This document shows, one piece after another, positions 16,456 to 25,867 of a DNA stretch of 64,000 bases. Origin of the DNA: Comamonadaceae bacterium M7527 (GTDB taxonomy: Bacteria; Pseudomonadota; Gammaproteobacteria; Burkholderiales; Burkholderiaceae_C); contig CP087990.1 in NCBI GenBank assembly GCA_021044545.1, positions 1,922,001-1,986,000 on the forward strand, read 5' to 3'. Under the pieces are notes generated by a model. It searched no databases and had not been told where the DNA came from. It saw only the letters and a program-made list of their open reading frames with translations. Each line of letters opens with the position of its first letter. The stretch's first letter is position 1. Made by a program: the position numbers and the translations under genes.

Positions 16456-19400
16456 ATGCCATTGTCACAAGCCGTTAGTCACGTTGATCGTTTGCCCTCG
16501 CCTTATCGCGACGAGCTGGGCGTGCTGGACACAGACCTGGCTGTGCTGAGTGATGTGGACTGGGCCGGCGTACAACGCATGGCATCACCTTGGGTAGACG
16601 GTGTTCGCCGCAGCCCGCCACCGTTTTGGGCCATGGAGAGCTTGCTTAAGGAGTACCCCATCTCCAGCCCAGACGGTTTGGCACTGATGCGCTTGGCTGA
16701 GGCCTTGCTGCGTGTGCCTGACGTAGACACCGCCATGGCCCTGGCCGCCGACCAATTGGGTCGTGGTGACTTTGCACAAACCGTGGTGGAAGCTGGCCAA
16801 AACAGCGATGGTGCCGACATGCACGACGGCGGTGAACACCATGTGCTGCAACGCCGCGCCATGGCCAAGCTGTCTGATGCCGCGCTCAACTTGTCCAAGA
16901 AAATGCTGCCCGATGTAGACGGGAAGTCCAGCTTGGTGACACGCTTGGGTGCCCGCACGGTGGTGGGTGCAACGGTGCGTGCCCTGCAGTTGCTGGGCCG
17001 CCAGTTTGTGTTGGGCCAAACCATTGACGAGGCCATCAAGCGTGGCGATGGCGATAAGGCTTACGCCATGAAGGCAGGTGGCCTCACACAAGTATCTATG
17101 AGCTACGACATGCTGGGTGAGGGTGCGCGCACCGAGGAAGACGCGCAGCGTTACTTGGCCAGCTACCAGCACGCTATTGCGGCCATGGCCAAGCATGCCA
17201 AGGCTGGTGTGCCTGTGCGCGCCAATGACGGCATTTCTATCAAGCTGTCTGCACTGCACCCGCGTTACGAAGACGTGAACACCAAGCGCGTGATGGCCGA
17301 GTTGTTGCCTCGTGTGTGGATGTTGTGTGAGCAAGCTGCTGCTGCCAATGTCAGTCTTACCATGGACGCCGAAGAGGCAGACCGCCTGGAAGTGTCGTTG
17401 CGCATATTTGACGCCATCGTGGCGCGCATTGCCACCGACTTGCCCAGCTGGGAAGGCTTTGGCTTGGCCATGCAGGCTTACCAAACACGCGCCTTGGAGT
17501 TGGTACAGCACGTGGTGAATGTGGCGCGCGAGCAAAAGGTCAAACTCATGTGTCGCCTGGTCAAGGGCGCTTACTGGGACACCGAAATCAAGCGGGCGCA
17601 AGAGCTTGGTCTGCCGTACTACCCCGTTTTTACGCACAAACATCACACCGACATTCATTACCTCGCTTGCGCCAAAACCATGTTGGCTGCCAGCGATGTG
17701 CTGTACGCTCAATTCGCCACGCACAACGCAGGCACGATTGCCGCGTTGTTGCAAATGGCCGGTGAGCAGCGCAGCCATTTTGAGCTGCAACGCTTGCATG
17801 GCATGGGCGAGGGCATTTACCGCGAGCTGGGCAAGAGCGGCGCCAATGTGAGCTTGCGCGTGTACGCGCCAGTGGGCAAGCACCGCGACTTGTTGGCTTA
17901 CTTGGTGCGCCGCTTGCTTGAAAACGGTGCCAATTCATCCTTTGTGCACCAGCTGGCAGATGAGTCTGTGGGCATGGACAAATTGCTGTCGTCACCGCTG
18001 CACATTGAGCGCAAAGCCGCGTTGCCCTTGCCATCTGAAATTTATGGCCCAGGTCGTATCAACAGCGTAGGCGTTGACTTTGCCGAGGCCACTGCGCGCC
18101 AGCCCTACCTGGATGCCTTGGCCGGCTGCCAAATCAACACCTTGGTAGAGGCCACCACGGCTGATGTCGAGCAGGCCATGGTGCGCGGTCAAGCCGCCTT
18201 TTTGTCCTGGCGTGATACGCCTGTGGCCCAGCGCGCCGCAGCGCTAAACCGTGTAGCAGATTTGATGACGCAGCGCATGGTGCCACTGTGTGCCTTGGTG
18301 GTGAAAGAAGCCTTTAAAACCTGGCCCGATGCAGTGGCCGAAGTGCGCGAAGCCGTAGACTTTTTGCGCTACTACGCCAATGAGGCGCAGCGCGTCATGG
18401 TCGAGCACAGCTTGCCTTTGCCGGTGCAAGGCGCTGCCAGCAGCAATGGCAACGCCCAGTGGCCACATGCCTTGGGCGTGACAGGCGAGACAAACACCTT
18501 GCGTCTAGGCGCAAAAGGCGTGTGGGTAGCGATCAGCCCCTGGAACTTCCCGTTGGCCATTTTTACAGGTCAAGTGTGCGCCGCCTTGGTCACTGGCAAC
18601 ACCGTACTGGCCAAGCCCGCCGAGCAAACGCCAGCCATTGCACAGGCCGCTGTTGACTTGTTTCACGAGGCTGGTGTGCCCAAAGACGTGTTGCAGTTGT
18701 TGCACGGTGCGGGTGAAACGGTAGGCGCGGGCTTGGTGTCGCAGCCAGGTGTGGCCGGTGTGGTGTTTACGGGCTCTACCGCTGCGGCGCATGCCATTGC
18801 CAAAAATCTGGCCGCCAAGCCAGGCCCCATAGTGCCGCTGATTGCCGAGACTGGTGGCCTAAACGCCATGATTGTGGACTCCAGCGCCTTGCCCGAGCAG
18901 GTGAGCGACGCAGTGGTGCAAAGCGCATTTAGAAGCGCTGGCCAACGCTGCTCTGCCACGCGTATTTTGTGTGTGCACGAGGCTGTGGCGGATACAGTTA
19001 TTGACATGATTCGCGGCGCTACTGAGCAGTTGCATGTGGGCAACCCCGCGCAGCTGGCGACGGATGTGGGCCCGCTGATTGACGCAGAAGCCGCCACCAG
19101 CATTGGTGCACAAATCGAGCGCTTGCGCGCCCGCGCCAAGCCCTTGTTTGCTGCAGATTTAGGCCCTGATGCCATGCCCAATAGCATTGCACCACAGGCC
19201 TATGAAGTGAGCACGTTGGCCGACGTGACTGAAGAAATTTTTGCGCCTGTGCTGCAAGTGTTGCGCTGGTCCGGCTCGCCTGCGGCGCTGATGCAGCAAA
19301 TCAATGCTTTGGGCTATGGTTTGACACTTGGTATTCACTCGCGCATCGATAGCCGCGCACAGGCCATGGCGGCCATGGCGCGAGTGGGCAACGTGTACAT

Positions 19401-19572
19401 CAACCGCAACACCATTGGCGCGGTAGTGGGCTTGCAGCCATTCGGCGGTGAAGGCTTGAGCGGCACTGGTCCCAAAGCGGGCGGGCCACACTACCTGCCA
19501 CGCTTTTGCAACGAGTACACGCTGACCACCAACACCGCAGCCGCAGGCGGCAATGTGGCCTTGTTTTTGTAA
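16456..19572 (+). CDS. putA: Bifunctional proline dehydrogenase / L-glutamate gamma-semialdehyde dehydrogenase
   Basis: A 1038-residue two-enzyme protein that oxidises proline to glutamate. The N-terminal half is the FAD-dependent proline dehydrogenase barrel (for example SIKLSALHPRYEDVN, MDAEEADRLE and CRLVKGAYWDTEIK). The C-terminal half is the NAD-dependent aldehyde dehydrogenase, with WNFPLAIFTGQ, the catalytic Glu798 in AETGG and Cys832 in AGQRCSA. No ribbon-helix-helix DNA-binding domain precedes the enzyme part, which begins almost at once with the helical alpha domain, so this PutA should not repress its own gene. A divergent Lrp-type regulator lies upstream and an alanine symporter gene downstream. 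Confidence 0.96.
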   Translation: MPLSQAVSHVDRLPSPYRDELGVLDTDLAVLSDVDWAGVQRMASPWVDGVRRSPPPFWAMESLLKEYPISSPDGLALMRLAEALLRVPDVDTAMALAADQLGRGDFAQTVVEAGQNSDGADMHDGGEHHVLQRRAMAKLSDAALNLSKKMLPDVDGKSSLVTRLGARTVVGATVRALQLLGRQFVLGQTIDEAIKRGDGDKAYAMKAGGLTQVSMSYDMLGEGARTEEDAQRYLASYQHAIAAMAKHAKAGVPVRANDGISIKLSALHPRYEDVNTKRVMAELLPRVWMLCEQAAAANVSLTMDAEEADRLEVSLRIFDAIVARIATDLPSWEGFGLAMQAYQTRALELVQHVVNVAREQKVKLMCRLVKGAYWDTEIKRAQELGLPYYPVFTHKHHTDIHYLACAKTMLAASDVLYAQFATHNAGTIAALLQMAGEQRSHFELQRLHGMGEGIYRELGKSGANVSLRVYAPVGKHRDLLAYLVRRLLENGANSSFVHQLADESVGMDKLLSSPLHIERKAALPLPSEIYGPGRINSVGVDFAEATARQPYLDALAGCQINTLVEATTADVEQAMVRGQAAFLSWRDTPVAQRAAALNRVADLMTQRMVPLCALVVKEAFKTWPDAVAEVREAVDFLRYYANEAQRVMVEHSLPLPVQGAASSNGNAQWPHALGVTGETNTLRLGAKGVWVAISPWNFPLAIFTGQVCAALVTGNTVLAKPAEQTPAIAQAAVDLFHEAGVPKDVLQLLHGAGETVGAGLVSQPGVAGVVFTGSTAAAHAIAKNLAAKPGPIVPLIAETGGLNAMIVDSSALPEQVSDAVVQSAFRSAGQRCSATRILCVHEAVADTVIDMIRGATEQLHVGNPAQLATDVGPLIDAEAATSIGAQIERLRARAKPLFAADLGPDAMPNSIAPQAYEVSTLADVTEEIFAPVLQVLRWSGSPAALMQQINALGYGLTLGIHSRIDSRAQAMAAMARVGNVYINRNTIGAVVGLQPFGGEGLSGTGPKAGGPHYLPRFCNEYTLTTNTAAAGGNVALFL

Positions 19573-19635
19573 ATAGGGCTAAAGTAAGGGGCTGCGGGAA
19601 GTACGTTGAACGCTAGAGAAATTTGAGGGGGTCTA

Positions 19636-21165
19636 ATGACAAGCATATTCAAGCGGGCAGGTGCTCAAGCCGCTGTGGCTGCCGGCACCGCCCTGGCTGC
19701 GTTACCCGGTATGGCGCAAGAAACAAGCACATTAGACGACGCGATTAACGCTGCCGTCGCACCTGTTTCAAACGCCATTTCCGGGTTTATTTTTTACTCT
19801 GTGCCTGTGGGCGGCACCAGCTTTCCGCTCATTGTGGGTTGGTTGATTCTGGCCGGTTTGATTTTTACGATCTACTTTGGCTTTATCCAGTTTCGGGGTT
19901 TTGGCCATGCCATATCGCTGACCAAAGGCGACTACAGCGAGCGCCCCAGCAAAGACCCAGGCGAGACCTCTCACTTCCAAGCACTCACCATGGCCTTGTC
20001 GGGCACTGTGGGCTTGGGCAACATTGCTGGTGTGGCGGTTGCCGTCTCGCTTGGCGGGCCTGGTGCCACGTTCTGGATGATCTTGGCGGGCCTCTTAGGT
20101 ATGGCCTCTAAGTTCACCGAATGTATTTTGGGTGTGAAATACCGTCAACAGAATGCAGACGGTACGGTGTCTGGTGGCCCCATGTATTACCTCAGCCAAG
20201 GTTTGGCAGAGCAAGGCCGCGCTGGCATGGGTCGCGTGCTAGCCGTTGTCTTCGCTATTTGTTGTATCGGCGGTGCGATTGGTGGCGGCAACATGTTTCA
20301 GGCCAACCAAGCCTACAGCCAGGTGCTGGGCGTCACCGGTGGTGACGACTCGTTCCTAAACGGCTTGGGTTGGTTGTTTGGCCTGGTCATGGCTACCGTT
20401 GTGGGCGCGGTCATTATTGGTGGCGCATCGTCAATTGCTAAAACTACTGAAAAAGTGGTGCCATTTATGGCCCTGCTGTACGTCGGGGCTGGTTTGGTGA
20501 TTTTGCTCATCAACGCCGACAAAATCGGCTGGGCGTTTGGTCAAATCATTGACGGCGCTTTCACTGGCGCGGGCGTAGCCGGCGGTGTAGTGGGTGCCCT
20601 GATTCAAGGCTTTAAGCGCGCTGCCTTTTCAAACGAAGCCGGTATAGGCTCTGCTGCTATTGCACATTCAACCGTCAAGACCAAAGAGCCCGTGACCGAA
20701 GGCTATGTTGCCTTGCTAGAGCCGTTTATTGACACCGTTGTGATTTGTACGATGACGGCTTTGGTCATCATCATCACCGGTGCCATGAACAGCGGCCAGT
20801 CCGGTGTGGCATTGACTTCTGAAGCGTTTGGTAGCGCCATTTCATGGTTCCCATTGCTGTTGGCTTTGGCTGTGGTGTTGTTTGCTTTTTCCACCATGTT
20901 GTCCTGGTTCTACTACGGCTTCAAGGCGTGGACTTACCTGTTTGGTGCTGGCAGCGGTATTGTGTTCAAAATTTTCTTCTTGGCTTGTGTGGTGGCTGGC
21001 GCCAGCATGAACTTGGGCCCAGTGATTGACTTTTCTGACGCCATGATTTTCATCATGGCATTGCCCAACGTGGTTGGCTTGTACTTTTTGATGCCGGTTG
21101 TGAAGCGTGAGTTACAGAAGTACCAGGCCAAATTGGCCAGCGGCGAGATTCGCAAGTTGCGTTAA
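19636..21165 (+). CDS. Sodium:alanine symporter family (AGCS) transporter
   Basis: A 509-residue inner-membrane transporter with about eleven hydrophobic segments. AGCS blocks visible are FGFIQFRGFGHAI, TMALSGTVGLGNIAGVAVA, the GGPGATFWM loop, SGGPMYYLSQGL and FKRAAFSNEAGIGSAAIAH. Members import alanine or glycine, and sometimes other small amino acids, with Na+. An alanine-rich N-terminal stretch could be a signal sequence. It follows putA by 63 bases with a GAGGGGG ribosome site, so it may be co-expressed with proline catabolism. Confidence 0.92.
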   Translation: MTSIFKRAGAQAAVAAGTALAALPGMAQETSTLDDAINAAVAPVSNAISGFIFYSVPVGGTSFPLIVGWLILAGLIFTIYFGFIQFRGFGHAISLTKGDYSERPSKDPGETSHFQALTMALSGTVGLGNIAGVAVAVSLGGPGATFWMILAGLLGMASKFTECILGVKYRQQNADGTVSGGPMYYLSQGLAEQGRAGMGRVLAVVFAICCIGGAIGGGNMFQANQAYSQVLGVTGGDDSFLNGLGWLFGLVMATVVGAVIIGGASSIAKTTEKVVPFMALLYVGAGLVILLINADKIGWAFGQIIDGAFTGAGVAGGVVGALIQGFKRAAFSNEAGIGSAAIAHSTVKTKEPVTEGYVALLEPFIDTVVICTMTALVIIITGAMNSGQSGVALTSEAFGSAISWFPLLLALAVVLFAFSTMLSWFYYGFKAWTYLFGAGSGIVFKIFFLACVVAGASMNLGPVIDFSDAMIFIMALPNVVGLYFLMPVVKRELQKYQAKLASGEIRKLR

Positions 21166-21198
21166 TGTGGGCTGGCGCCAAGCGGGACTCACTCAAAC

Positions 21199-21927
21199 CT
21201 ATTCAAATACCCGCCACACCAGCGGCAGCAACAGTGACCCCAACACCACCTGCAGTCCCAAAGCCAAGCCTGCATAAGCGCCTGCATCTGCATTCACTTG
21301 CGTAGCGCGTGCTGCGCCTATGCCGTGTGCTGCCGTGCCCAGTGCAAAGCCTCTGGCCATCCAGCCTGCACGGTCAAAGCCTAGGCCCATCGCGTCAAAC
21401 AAGTAGCGCCCGCTGAGTGAGCCGACCATGCCAGTGAGCACAGCAAAAACGGCGGCCAAGGCAGGAATGCCGCCTATTTTTTCAGCCACACCCATGGCCA
21501 CAGGCGCGGTAATGGACTTGGGCACCAATGACAGCAACACATCTGCGGGCAAGTTGAAGACCCATGCCAAAGCCACAGCGCTTGTTGCAGCTGCCGCACC
21601 GCCTACCAGTGCTGCGGCTACAAAACGCAGCCAATAGGCCTTGAGCTCTGCGCGGCGCAGCCACAGCGGCCATGCCATTGCCACTACAGCAGGTCCTAGC
21701 AAAAAGTGTATGAACTGTGCACCTGAAAAGTAGGTGGGATAGGCCACGCCAGTTAACAGCAGGCCGCCCGCAATGACCAATACAGACCACAGTGTCGGGT
21801 TGGCCCACGGGGCGTGTTGCATGCGGGCGTAAAAGGCTTGCGCCAATACATAAGTCACCAGTGTGGCGGTCAGGCCAAACAGTGGGGTGGAGGATAGGTA
21901 GACCCACAGCTCTACAAAGTCACTCAT
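21199..21927 (-). CDS. LrgB/CidB-family membrane protein
   Basis: A 242-residue polytopic protein. LrgB signatures are LGPAVVAMAWPLW, SLVPKSITAPVAMGVAEKIGG and the C-terminal GLGFDRAGWMARGFALGTAAHGIGAA-type block. Its start overlaps the stop of the LrgA-like gene by 4 bases. LrgA/LrgB pairs were first linked to murein hydrolase control; related proteins transport pyruvate or glycolate. The glcD gene upstream makes a carboxylate transport role plausible here. Confidence 0.9.
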   Translation of the reverse strand: MSDFVELWVYLSSTPLFGLTATLVTYVLAQAFYARMQHAPWANPTLWSVLVIAGGLLLTGVAYPTYFSGAQFIHFLLGPAVVAMAWPLWLRRAELKAYWLRFVAAALVGGAAAATSAVALAWVFNLPADVLLSLVPKSITAPVAMGVAEKIGGIPALAAVFAVLTGMVGSLSGRYLFDAMGLGFDRAGWMARGFALGTAAHGIGAARATQVNADAGAYAGLALGLQVVLGSLLLPLVWRVFE

Positions 21928-22319
21928 GGTGTTGCCTGATCTCGTTCTGAGGTGGCGGGCTCCGTGTCAGCTTTAGACAACGGACCTCGCATCAGCCTGT
22001 GCAGGGTCCAAGCGGTGGCGGACAAACCCACCAGCGTGGAGGTCACAATCACAATGGCGAGTTGCACGCCGTTGTCAGCCAGCAGTGTGAGGTGGGTCAT
22101 CACGCCCACGCCTACCGGTACAAACAGCAACGACAAATGCGAGAGCAAAAACGTGGCCGCGCCGCGCACGCTGTGCTGCACGGTGTCAAAAGACAGCGCT
22201 GGCAACAGCAGCAGCAGGCCAATGACGGGGCCAGGAAAGGGCAGGCCAAAACCCTTGGCAATCAGCTCACCCAAGGCCTGCAAACCCAGTAACCATGCCA
22301 AACCCTGTAGTGCTGCCAT
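21924..22319 (-). CDS. LrgA/CidA-family membrane protein
   Basis: A 131-residue protein with four hydrophobic helices. The family block FGLPFPGPVIGLLLLLPAL is clear, followed by LSLLFVPVGVGVMTH. It is the small partner of LrgB and precedes it with coupled translation. The gene follows glcD by 64 bases on the same strand. Confidence 0.9.
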   Translation of the reverse strand: MAALQGLAWLLGLQALGELIAKGFGLPFPGPVIGLLLLLPALSFDTVQHSVRGAATFLLSHLSLLFVPVGVGVMTHLTLLADNGVQLAIVIVTSTLVGLSATAWTLHRLMRGPLSKADTEPATSERDQATP

Positions 22320-22383
22320 TGCTCGTTGTCCTACTTAAGCAAAGCTGCAGTGTAAGGCGCGTGGCGAGAGTGTTGGGTTTGGC

Positions 22384-23886
22384 TTAAAAGCGTTCAAGCT
22401 CTGGGTGTGCAATGGCACCGCCGCGCACTAGCATCTTGCCGTATTCAGCGCAGCGTTGCAGCGTGGGTATCACCTTGCCCGGGTTGAGCAGGCCCTTTGT
22501 GTCAAACGCCGCCTTAACAGCCAGCATGTGCGCGTTTTCAGCTGCAGTGAACTGCACGCACATGGAGTTGAGTTTTTCAATGCCCACACCGTGTTCACCA
22601 GTCACAGTGCCGCCCATGGCCACACTGGTCTCAAGAATGTCAGCACCAAACAACTCGCAGCGGTGTAGCTGGTCGGGATCGTTTGCGTCAAACAAAATCA
22701 GTGGGTGCAAGTTGCCGTCACCTGCGTGAAACACGTTGGCGCAGCGCAGCTGGTACTTTTTCTCCATCTCGGCAATGGCCAGCAAAATGTCAGCCAAGCG
22801 CTTGCGCGGAATGGTGGAGTCCATACACATGTAGTCCGGGCTGATACGTCCAGATGCGGGAAAGGCGTTTTTGCGTCCGCTCCAAAAGCGCAGGCGCTCG
22901 GCTTCGTCTTTGCTCACCGTGATTGCGGATGCGCCAGCGGCCTTGAGCACCTCGCTCATGCGCTCAATTTCTTCGGCCACCTCTTCAGGTGTGCCGTCTG
23001 ACTCGCACAGCAAAATAGCTTCAGCGTTCAAGTCGTAGCCAGCATGTACAAAGTCTTCGACGGCGGCGGTCATGGGTTTGTCCATCATCTCCAGGCCCGC
23101 AGGAATAATGCCCGCTGCAATGACTTGTGCCACGGCGTCGCCGGCTTTGCGTACGTCGTCAAAGCTGGCCATGATGCAGCGCGCCAGTTGCGGCCTGGGC
23201 ACCAGTTTGACGGTCACCTCTGTGATGACAGACAGCATGCCCTCGCTGCCCACCAAGACGCTGAGCAAGTCGTAGCCGGGCGCGTCCAGTGCGTCCGAGC
23301 CAAATGTAATGGCCTCGCCAGTCATGGTGAAGCCGCGCACCTTGAGCACGTTGTGCACGGTCAGGCCGTACTTGAGGCAGTGCACACCGCCAGAGTTTTC
23401 GGCCACGTTGCCGCCAATGGTGCAGGCAATTTGGCTAGACGGGTCAGGTGCGTAGTACAAGCCGTGGGGTGCGGCGGCCTCGCTGATCGCCAGGTTGCGC
23501 ACGCCAGATTGCACCACGGCTGTGCGGCTTACCGCATCAATGTGTTTGATTTTGTTGAACTTGGCCAGGCTCAGCGTAACGCCCATTTTGTGGGGTAATG
23601 CGCCGCCAGACAAGCCAGTGCCAGCGCCTCTGGCCACCACCGGCACGTCTAGCGTGTAGCAGGCACGCAGCACGGCGCCAACCTGCGCCTCTGTCTCTGG
23701 CAGCGCCACAACCATGGGCCGCTCGCGGTAGGCGGTCAGGCCATCGCACTCATAGGGCACTGTATCTTCACGCTGCCACAGCAGTGCGTGCTCAGGCAAG
23801 TGTTGGCGTAGCGCGGCCACAACTTGCGCTTGACGCTCGGCTCTGGCCATGGAAGAAATCTGCTCGGGGGGTGTTACAGCATTCAT
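22384..23886 (-). CDS. glcD: FAD-linked oxidase, glycolate oxidase subunit GlcD type
   Basis: A 500-residue flavoprotein with a PCMH FAD-binding domain (VPVVARGAGTGLSGGALPHK and IGGNVAENSGGVHCLKYG) and a C-terminal cap ending in MGGTVTGEHGVGIEKL and AFDTKGLLNPGKVIP. It fits GlcD, which oxidises glycolate (or D-lactate in relatives) to the keto acid and feeds electrons to the respiratory chain. GlcE and GlcF partners are not in the window. The lrgA-lrgB pair follows on the same strand. Confidence 0.88.
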   Translation of the reverse strand: MNAVTPPEQISSMARAERQAQVVAALRQHLPEHALLWQREDTVPYECDGLTAYRERPMVVALPETEAQVGAVLRACYTLDVPVVARGAGTGLSGGALPHKMGVTLSLAKFNKIKHIDAVSRTAVVQSGVRNLAISEAAAPHGLYYAPDPSSQIACTIGGNVAENSGGVHCLKYGLTVHNVLKVRGFTMTGEAITFGSDALDAPGYDLLSVLVGSEGMLSVITEVTVKLVPRPQLARCIMASFDDVRKAGDAVAQVIAAGIIPAGLEMMDKPMTAAVEDFVHAGYDLNAEAILLCESDGTPEEVAEEIERMSEVLKAAGASAITVSKDEAERLRFWSGRKNAFPASGRISPDYMCMDSTIPRKRLADILLAIAEMEKKYQLRCANVFHAGDGNLHPLILFDANDPDQLHRCELFGADILETSVAMGGTVTGEHGVGIEKLNSMCVQFTAAENAHMLAVKAAFDTKGLLNPGKVIPTLQRCAEYGKMLVRGGAIAHPELERF

Positions 23887-23999
23887 GAATGCAGTTTAGG
23901 AGAAAGCGCAGACTTGTGTGTGAATAACTTTGCGCCTAGAACTGCGGAAATTTCAAGTTGAGTTGAAGTGAGCCAGATTGGAAAAGTTGTTTGATTTCG

Positions 24000-24869
24000 T
24001 TAGCTGATAGCACTTTTCAGCCATTGGGCGAAGGTAGCGCATTCCCACCGGTCCATGGCGCCTGTACGCCAACACAAATAGTGGGCATGTGGGCTTGGTA
24101 CTTCGCGTTCAAACAACTTGACCAAGGTGCCGTTGTCCAGCCAGGGTGAGCCAAGCTTGTTGCGTACCAACGCCACCCCTAAGCCTTGTGCGGCGGCGTC
24201 GCACATCAGGCCAATGTCGTTAAACGATGAACCTTCTGTGGGCTCTGGCCAATCAAGGTCAACGGCGGCCAGCCAGGTGCGCCAAGGCTCAAGTGGCGAG
24301 CGCAGCAGCTTGGCGTGCTCCAGGTCTTGTGGTGTCTCAAATGGGCCGTGTTCGCGCACATAGGCCGGCGAGGCCAATACAGTGACGTCGTCTTTCAAAA
24401 TGCATTCGTGCTCAACGTCTGCGTAGCGCCCTGTGCCAAAGCGAATGGTCAAGTCTGCGTCTTCTGCCACCACGTCAAGCAGCGGTATGGACACTTGCAG
24501 TGTGAGATCAATTTCCGGGTAGGCGTCAATAAACTGGCGAATGCGTGGCATCAACATAGAGCGGGCAAACGTAGGCGTGATGGCCAAGCGCAGCTTGCGA
24601 CGCCCAGCTTGTGTGCTTTGGCTGGGGAATCGCCCCAAAATATTGAGGCCTTCACGCACATGGGCCAAATATTCAATACCCTCGGTGGTCAGTGAGAAAT
24701 CAGCCCGACCAAACAGTTTCACGCCAATGATTTGCTCTAACTGCTTGACGCGGTGACTCACCGCGCTGGGTGTGACGAACAGCTCTTCGGCCGCCAGCGT
24801 TACGCTGCGCAAACGAGCCAATGCCTCAAAAGTCAGTAGGCACTGTATGGGCGGTATGCGTGCGGTCAT
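24000..24869 (-). CDS. LysR-family transcriptional regulator, GcvA-like
   Basis: A 289-residue LysR regulator. The N-terminal helix-turn-helix contains SVTLAAEELFVTPSAVSHRV and the linker begins VKLFGRADFSLTTEG. The effector domain includes DLTIRFGTGRY and GLGVALV, as in GcvA and AmpR-like members. Its start overlaps the purU stop by 4 bases (ATGA), so it is co-translated with purU. The target is unknown; the divergent region at 25712-25867 is the likely control site. Confidence 0.88.
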   Translation of the reverse strand: MTARIPPIQCLLTFEALARLRSVTLAAEELFVTPSAVSHRVKQLEQIIGVKLFGRADFSLTTEGIEYLAHVREGLNILGRFPSQSTQAGRRKLRLAITPTFARSMLMPRIRQFIDAYPEIDLTLQVSIPLLDVVAEDADLTIRFGTGRYADVEHECILKDDVTVLASPAYVREHGPFETPQDLEHAKLLRSPLEPWRTWLAAVDLDWPEPTEGSSFNDIGLMCDAAAQGLGVALVRNKLGSPWLDNGTLVKLFEREVPSPHAHYLCWRTGAMDRWECATFAQWLKSAIS

Positions 24870-25711
24870 TTAAAAATAACGGTGCGGTGGCCGTTGACGA
24901 TGACCCGGTGCTCGCTATGCCACTTCACAGCGCGTGCCAGTACTTGACTTTCGGTATCGCGGCCAATGGCGGTTAAGTCTTCTACGGTTTGGCTGTGGTC
25001 AACGCGGGCTACGTCCTGCTCAATGATGGGGCCCTCGTCCAGATCTGCTGTGACGTAGTGTGCGGTTGCGCCAATCAGTTTTACGCCGCGGTCAAACGCC
25101 TTGTAATAGGGCTTTGCGCCTTTAAAGCTGGGCAAAAAGCTGTGGTGAATATTGATTGCTTTGCCGCTGAGTGCTTGGCACATGTCGTCGCTCAAAATTT
25201 GCATGTAGCGTGCGAGCACCACCAGCTCGGCACCCTGCGCCTGTACGACCTCTAAGGCCTTGGCTTCGGCCTGCGCTTTGGAGTCAGCGTTCACGGGTAT
25301 GTGGTGAAACGGTACGTTGTAGCTGGCCGCGAGTTGGTAAAAGTCGCGGTGGTTGCTGATGATGGCGCGTATGTCTATGGGCAGCACCCCGCTTTGCCAC
25401 CTGAACAACAAGTCGTTGAGGCAATGGCCTTGCTGGCTGACCATCAGCACGGTGGGCATGGCTTGGGCCGCGTCGTGCAAGCTCCATTGCATGTCAAAGT
25501 CTGTGGCAAAAGAAGCCCAAGCGCTGCGCAAGTCGTCTATAGGCGCTTCCAGCGCAAACTGCACGCGCATAAAAAACAGACCGGTGTCATGGTCATTGAA
25601 TTGGTTGGCTTCTTCGATGTTGCCGCGCTGTGACAACAAAAAGCCAGAAACGGCGTGCACCAAGCCCAATCGGTCAGGACAGGACAGCGTCAATATGTAG
25701 GTGGGGTTCAT
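24866..25711 (-). CDS. purU: Formyltetrahydrofolate deformylase
   Basis: A 281-residue enzyme. The N-terminal ACT domain begins YILTLSCPDRLGLVHAVSGF. The formyl-hydrolase domain has IRAIISNHRDFYQLA, INIHHSFLPSFKGAKPY and GATAHYVTADLDEGPIIEQD with the catalytic Asn/His/Asp set. It hydrolyses 10-formyl-THF to formate and THF, balancing one-carbon pools. It lies upstream of, and is coupled to, a GcvA-like regulator, and is divergent from an aminotransferase gene. Confidence 0.95.
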   Translation of the reverse strand: MNPTYILTLSCPDRLGLVHAVSGFLLSQRGNIEEANQFNDHDTGLFFMRVQFALEAPIDDLRSAWASFATDFDMQWSLHDAAQAMPTVLMVSQQGHCLNDLLFRWQSGVLPIDIRAIISNHRDFYQLAASYNVPFHHIPVNADSKAQAEAKALEVVQAQGAELVVLARYMQILSDDMCQALSGKAINIHHSFLPSFKGAKPYYKAFDRGVKLIGATAHYVTADLDEGPIIEQDVARVDHSQTVEDLTAIGRDTESQVLARAVKWHSEHRVIVNGHRTVIFK

Positions 25712-25807
25712 AGGGGATTATTTTCATGCAAGTGTGCATTGTGCAGTACGACTTGATGCACGCTGCAAAACAGGCTCAAACTGACGTGTGGGTGACGGTT
25801 TTGGTAC

Positions 25808-25827
25808 GTAATTACTGTCAGAATTAC
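25808..25827. promoter_or_regulatory. Inverted repeat in the purU / aminotransferase divergent region
   Basis: GTAATT and AATTAC form a perfect 6-bp repeat with an 8-base centre (ACTGTCAG), 41 bases before the aminotransferase start. The spacing suits a regulator dimer such as the LysR-type protein encoded with purU. A second, looser repeat (GTGCAT at 25734 and ATGCAC at 25756) lies nearer purU. Confidence 0.4.
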
Positions 25828-25867
25828 CTGGTTTTACAAGCAATTACTCTCGACCAGGAGATATGTC

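Noticed and set aside
16585..17883. 432-codon open frame antisense to putA
   Set aside because: It lies wholly inside the well-conserved putA on the opposite strand, is rich in His/Gln/Ala as expected from reverse reading, and has no ribosome site or family resemblance.
23044..23598. 184-codon open frame antisense to glcD
   Set aside because: It is the reverse reading of a conserved GlcD region; the composition fits a shadow frame.
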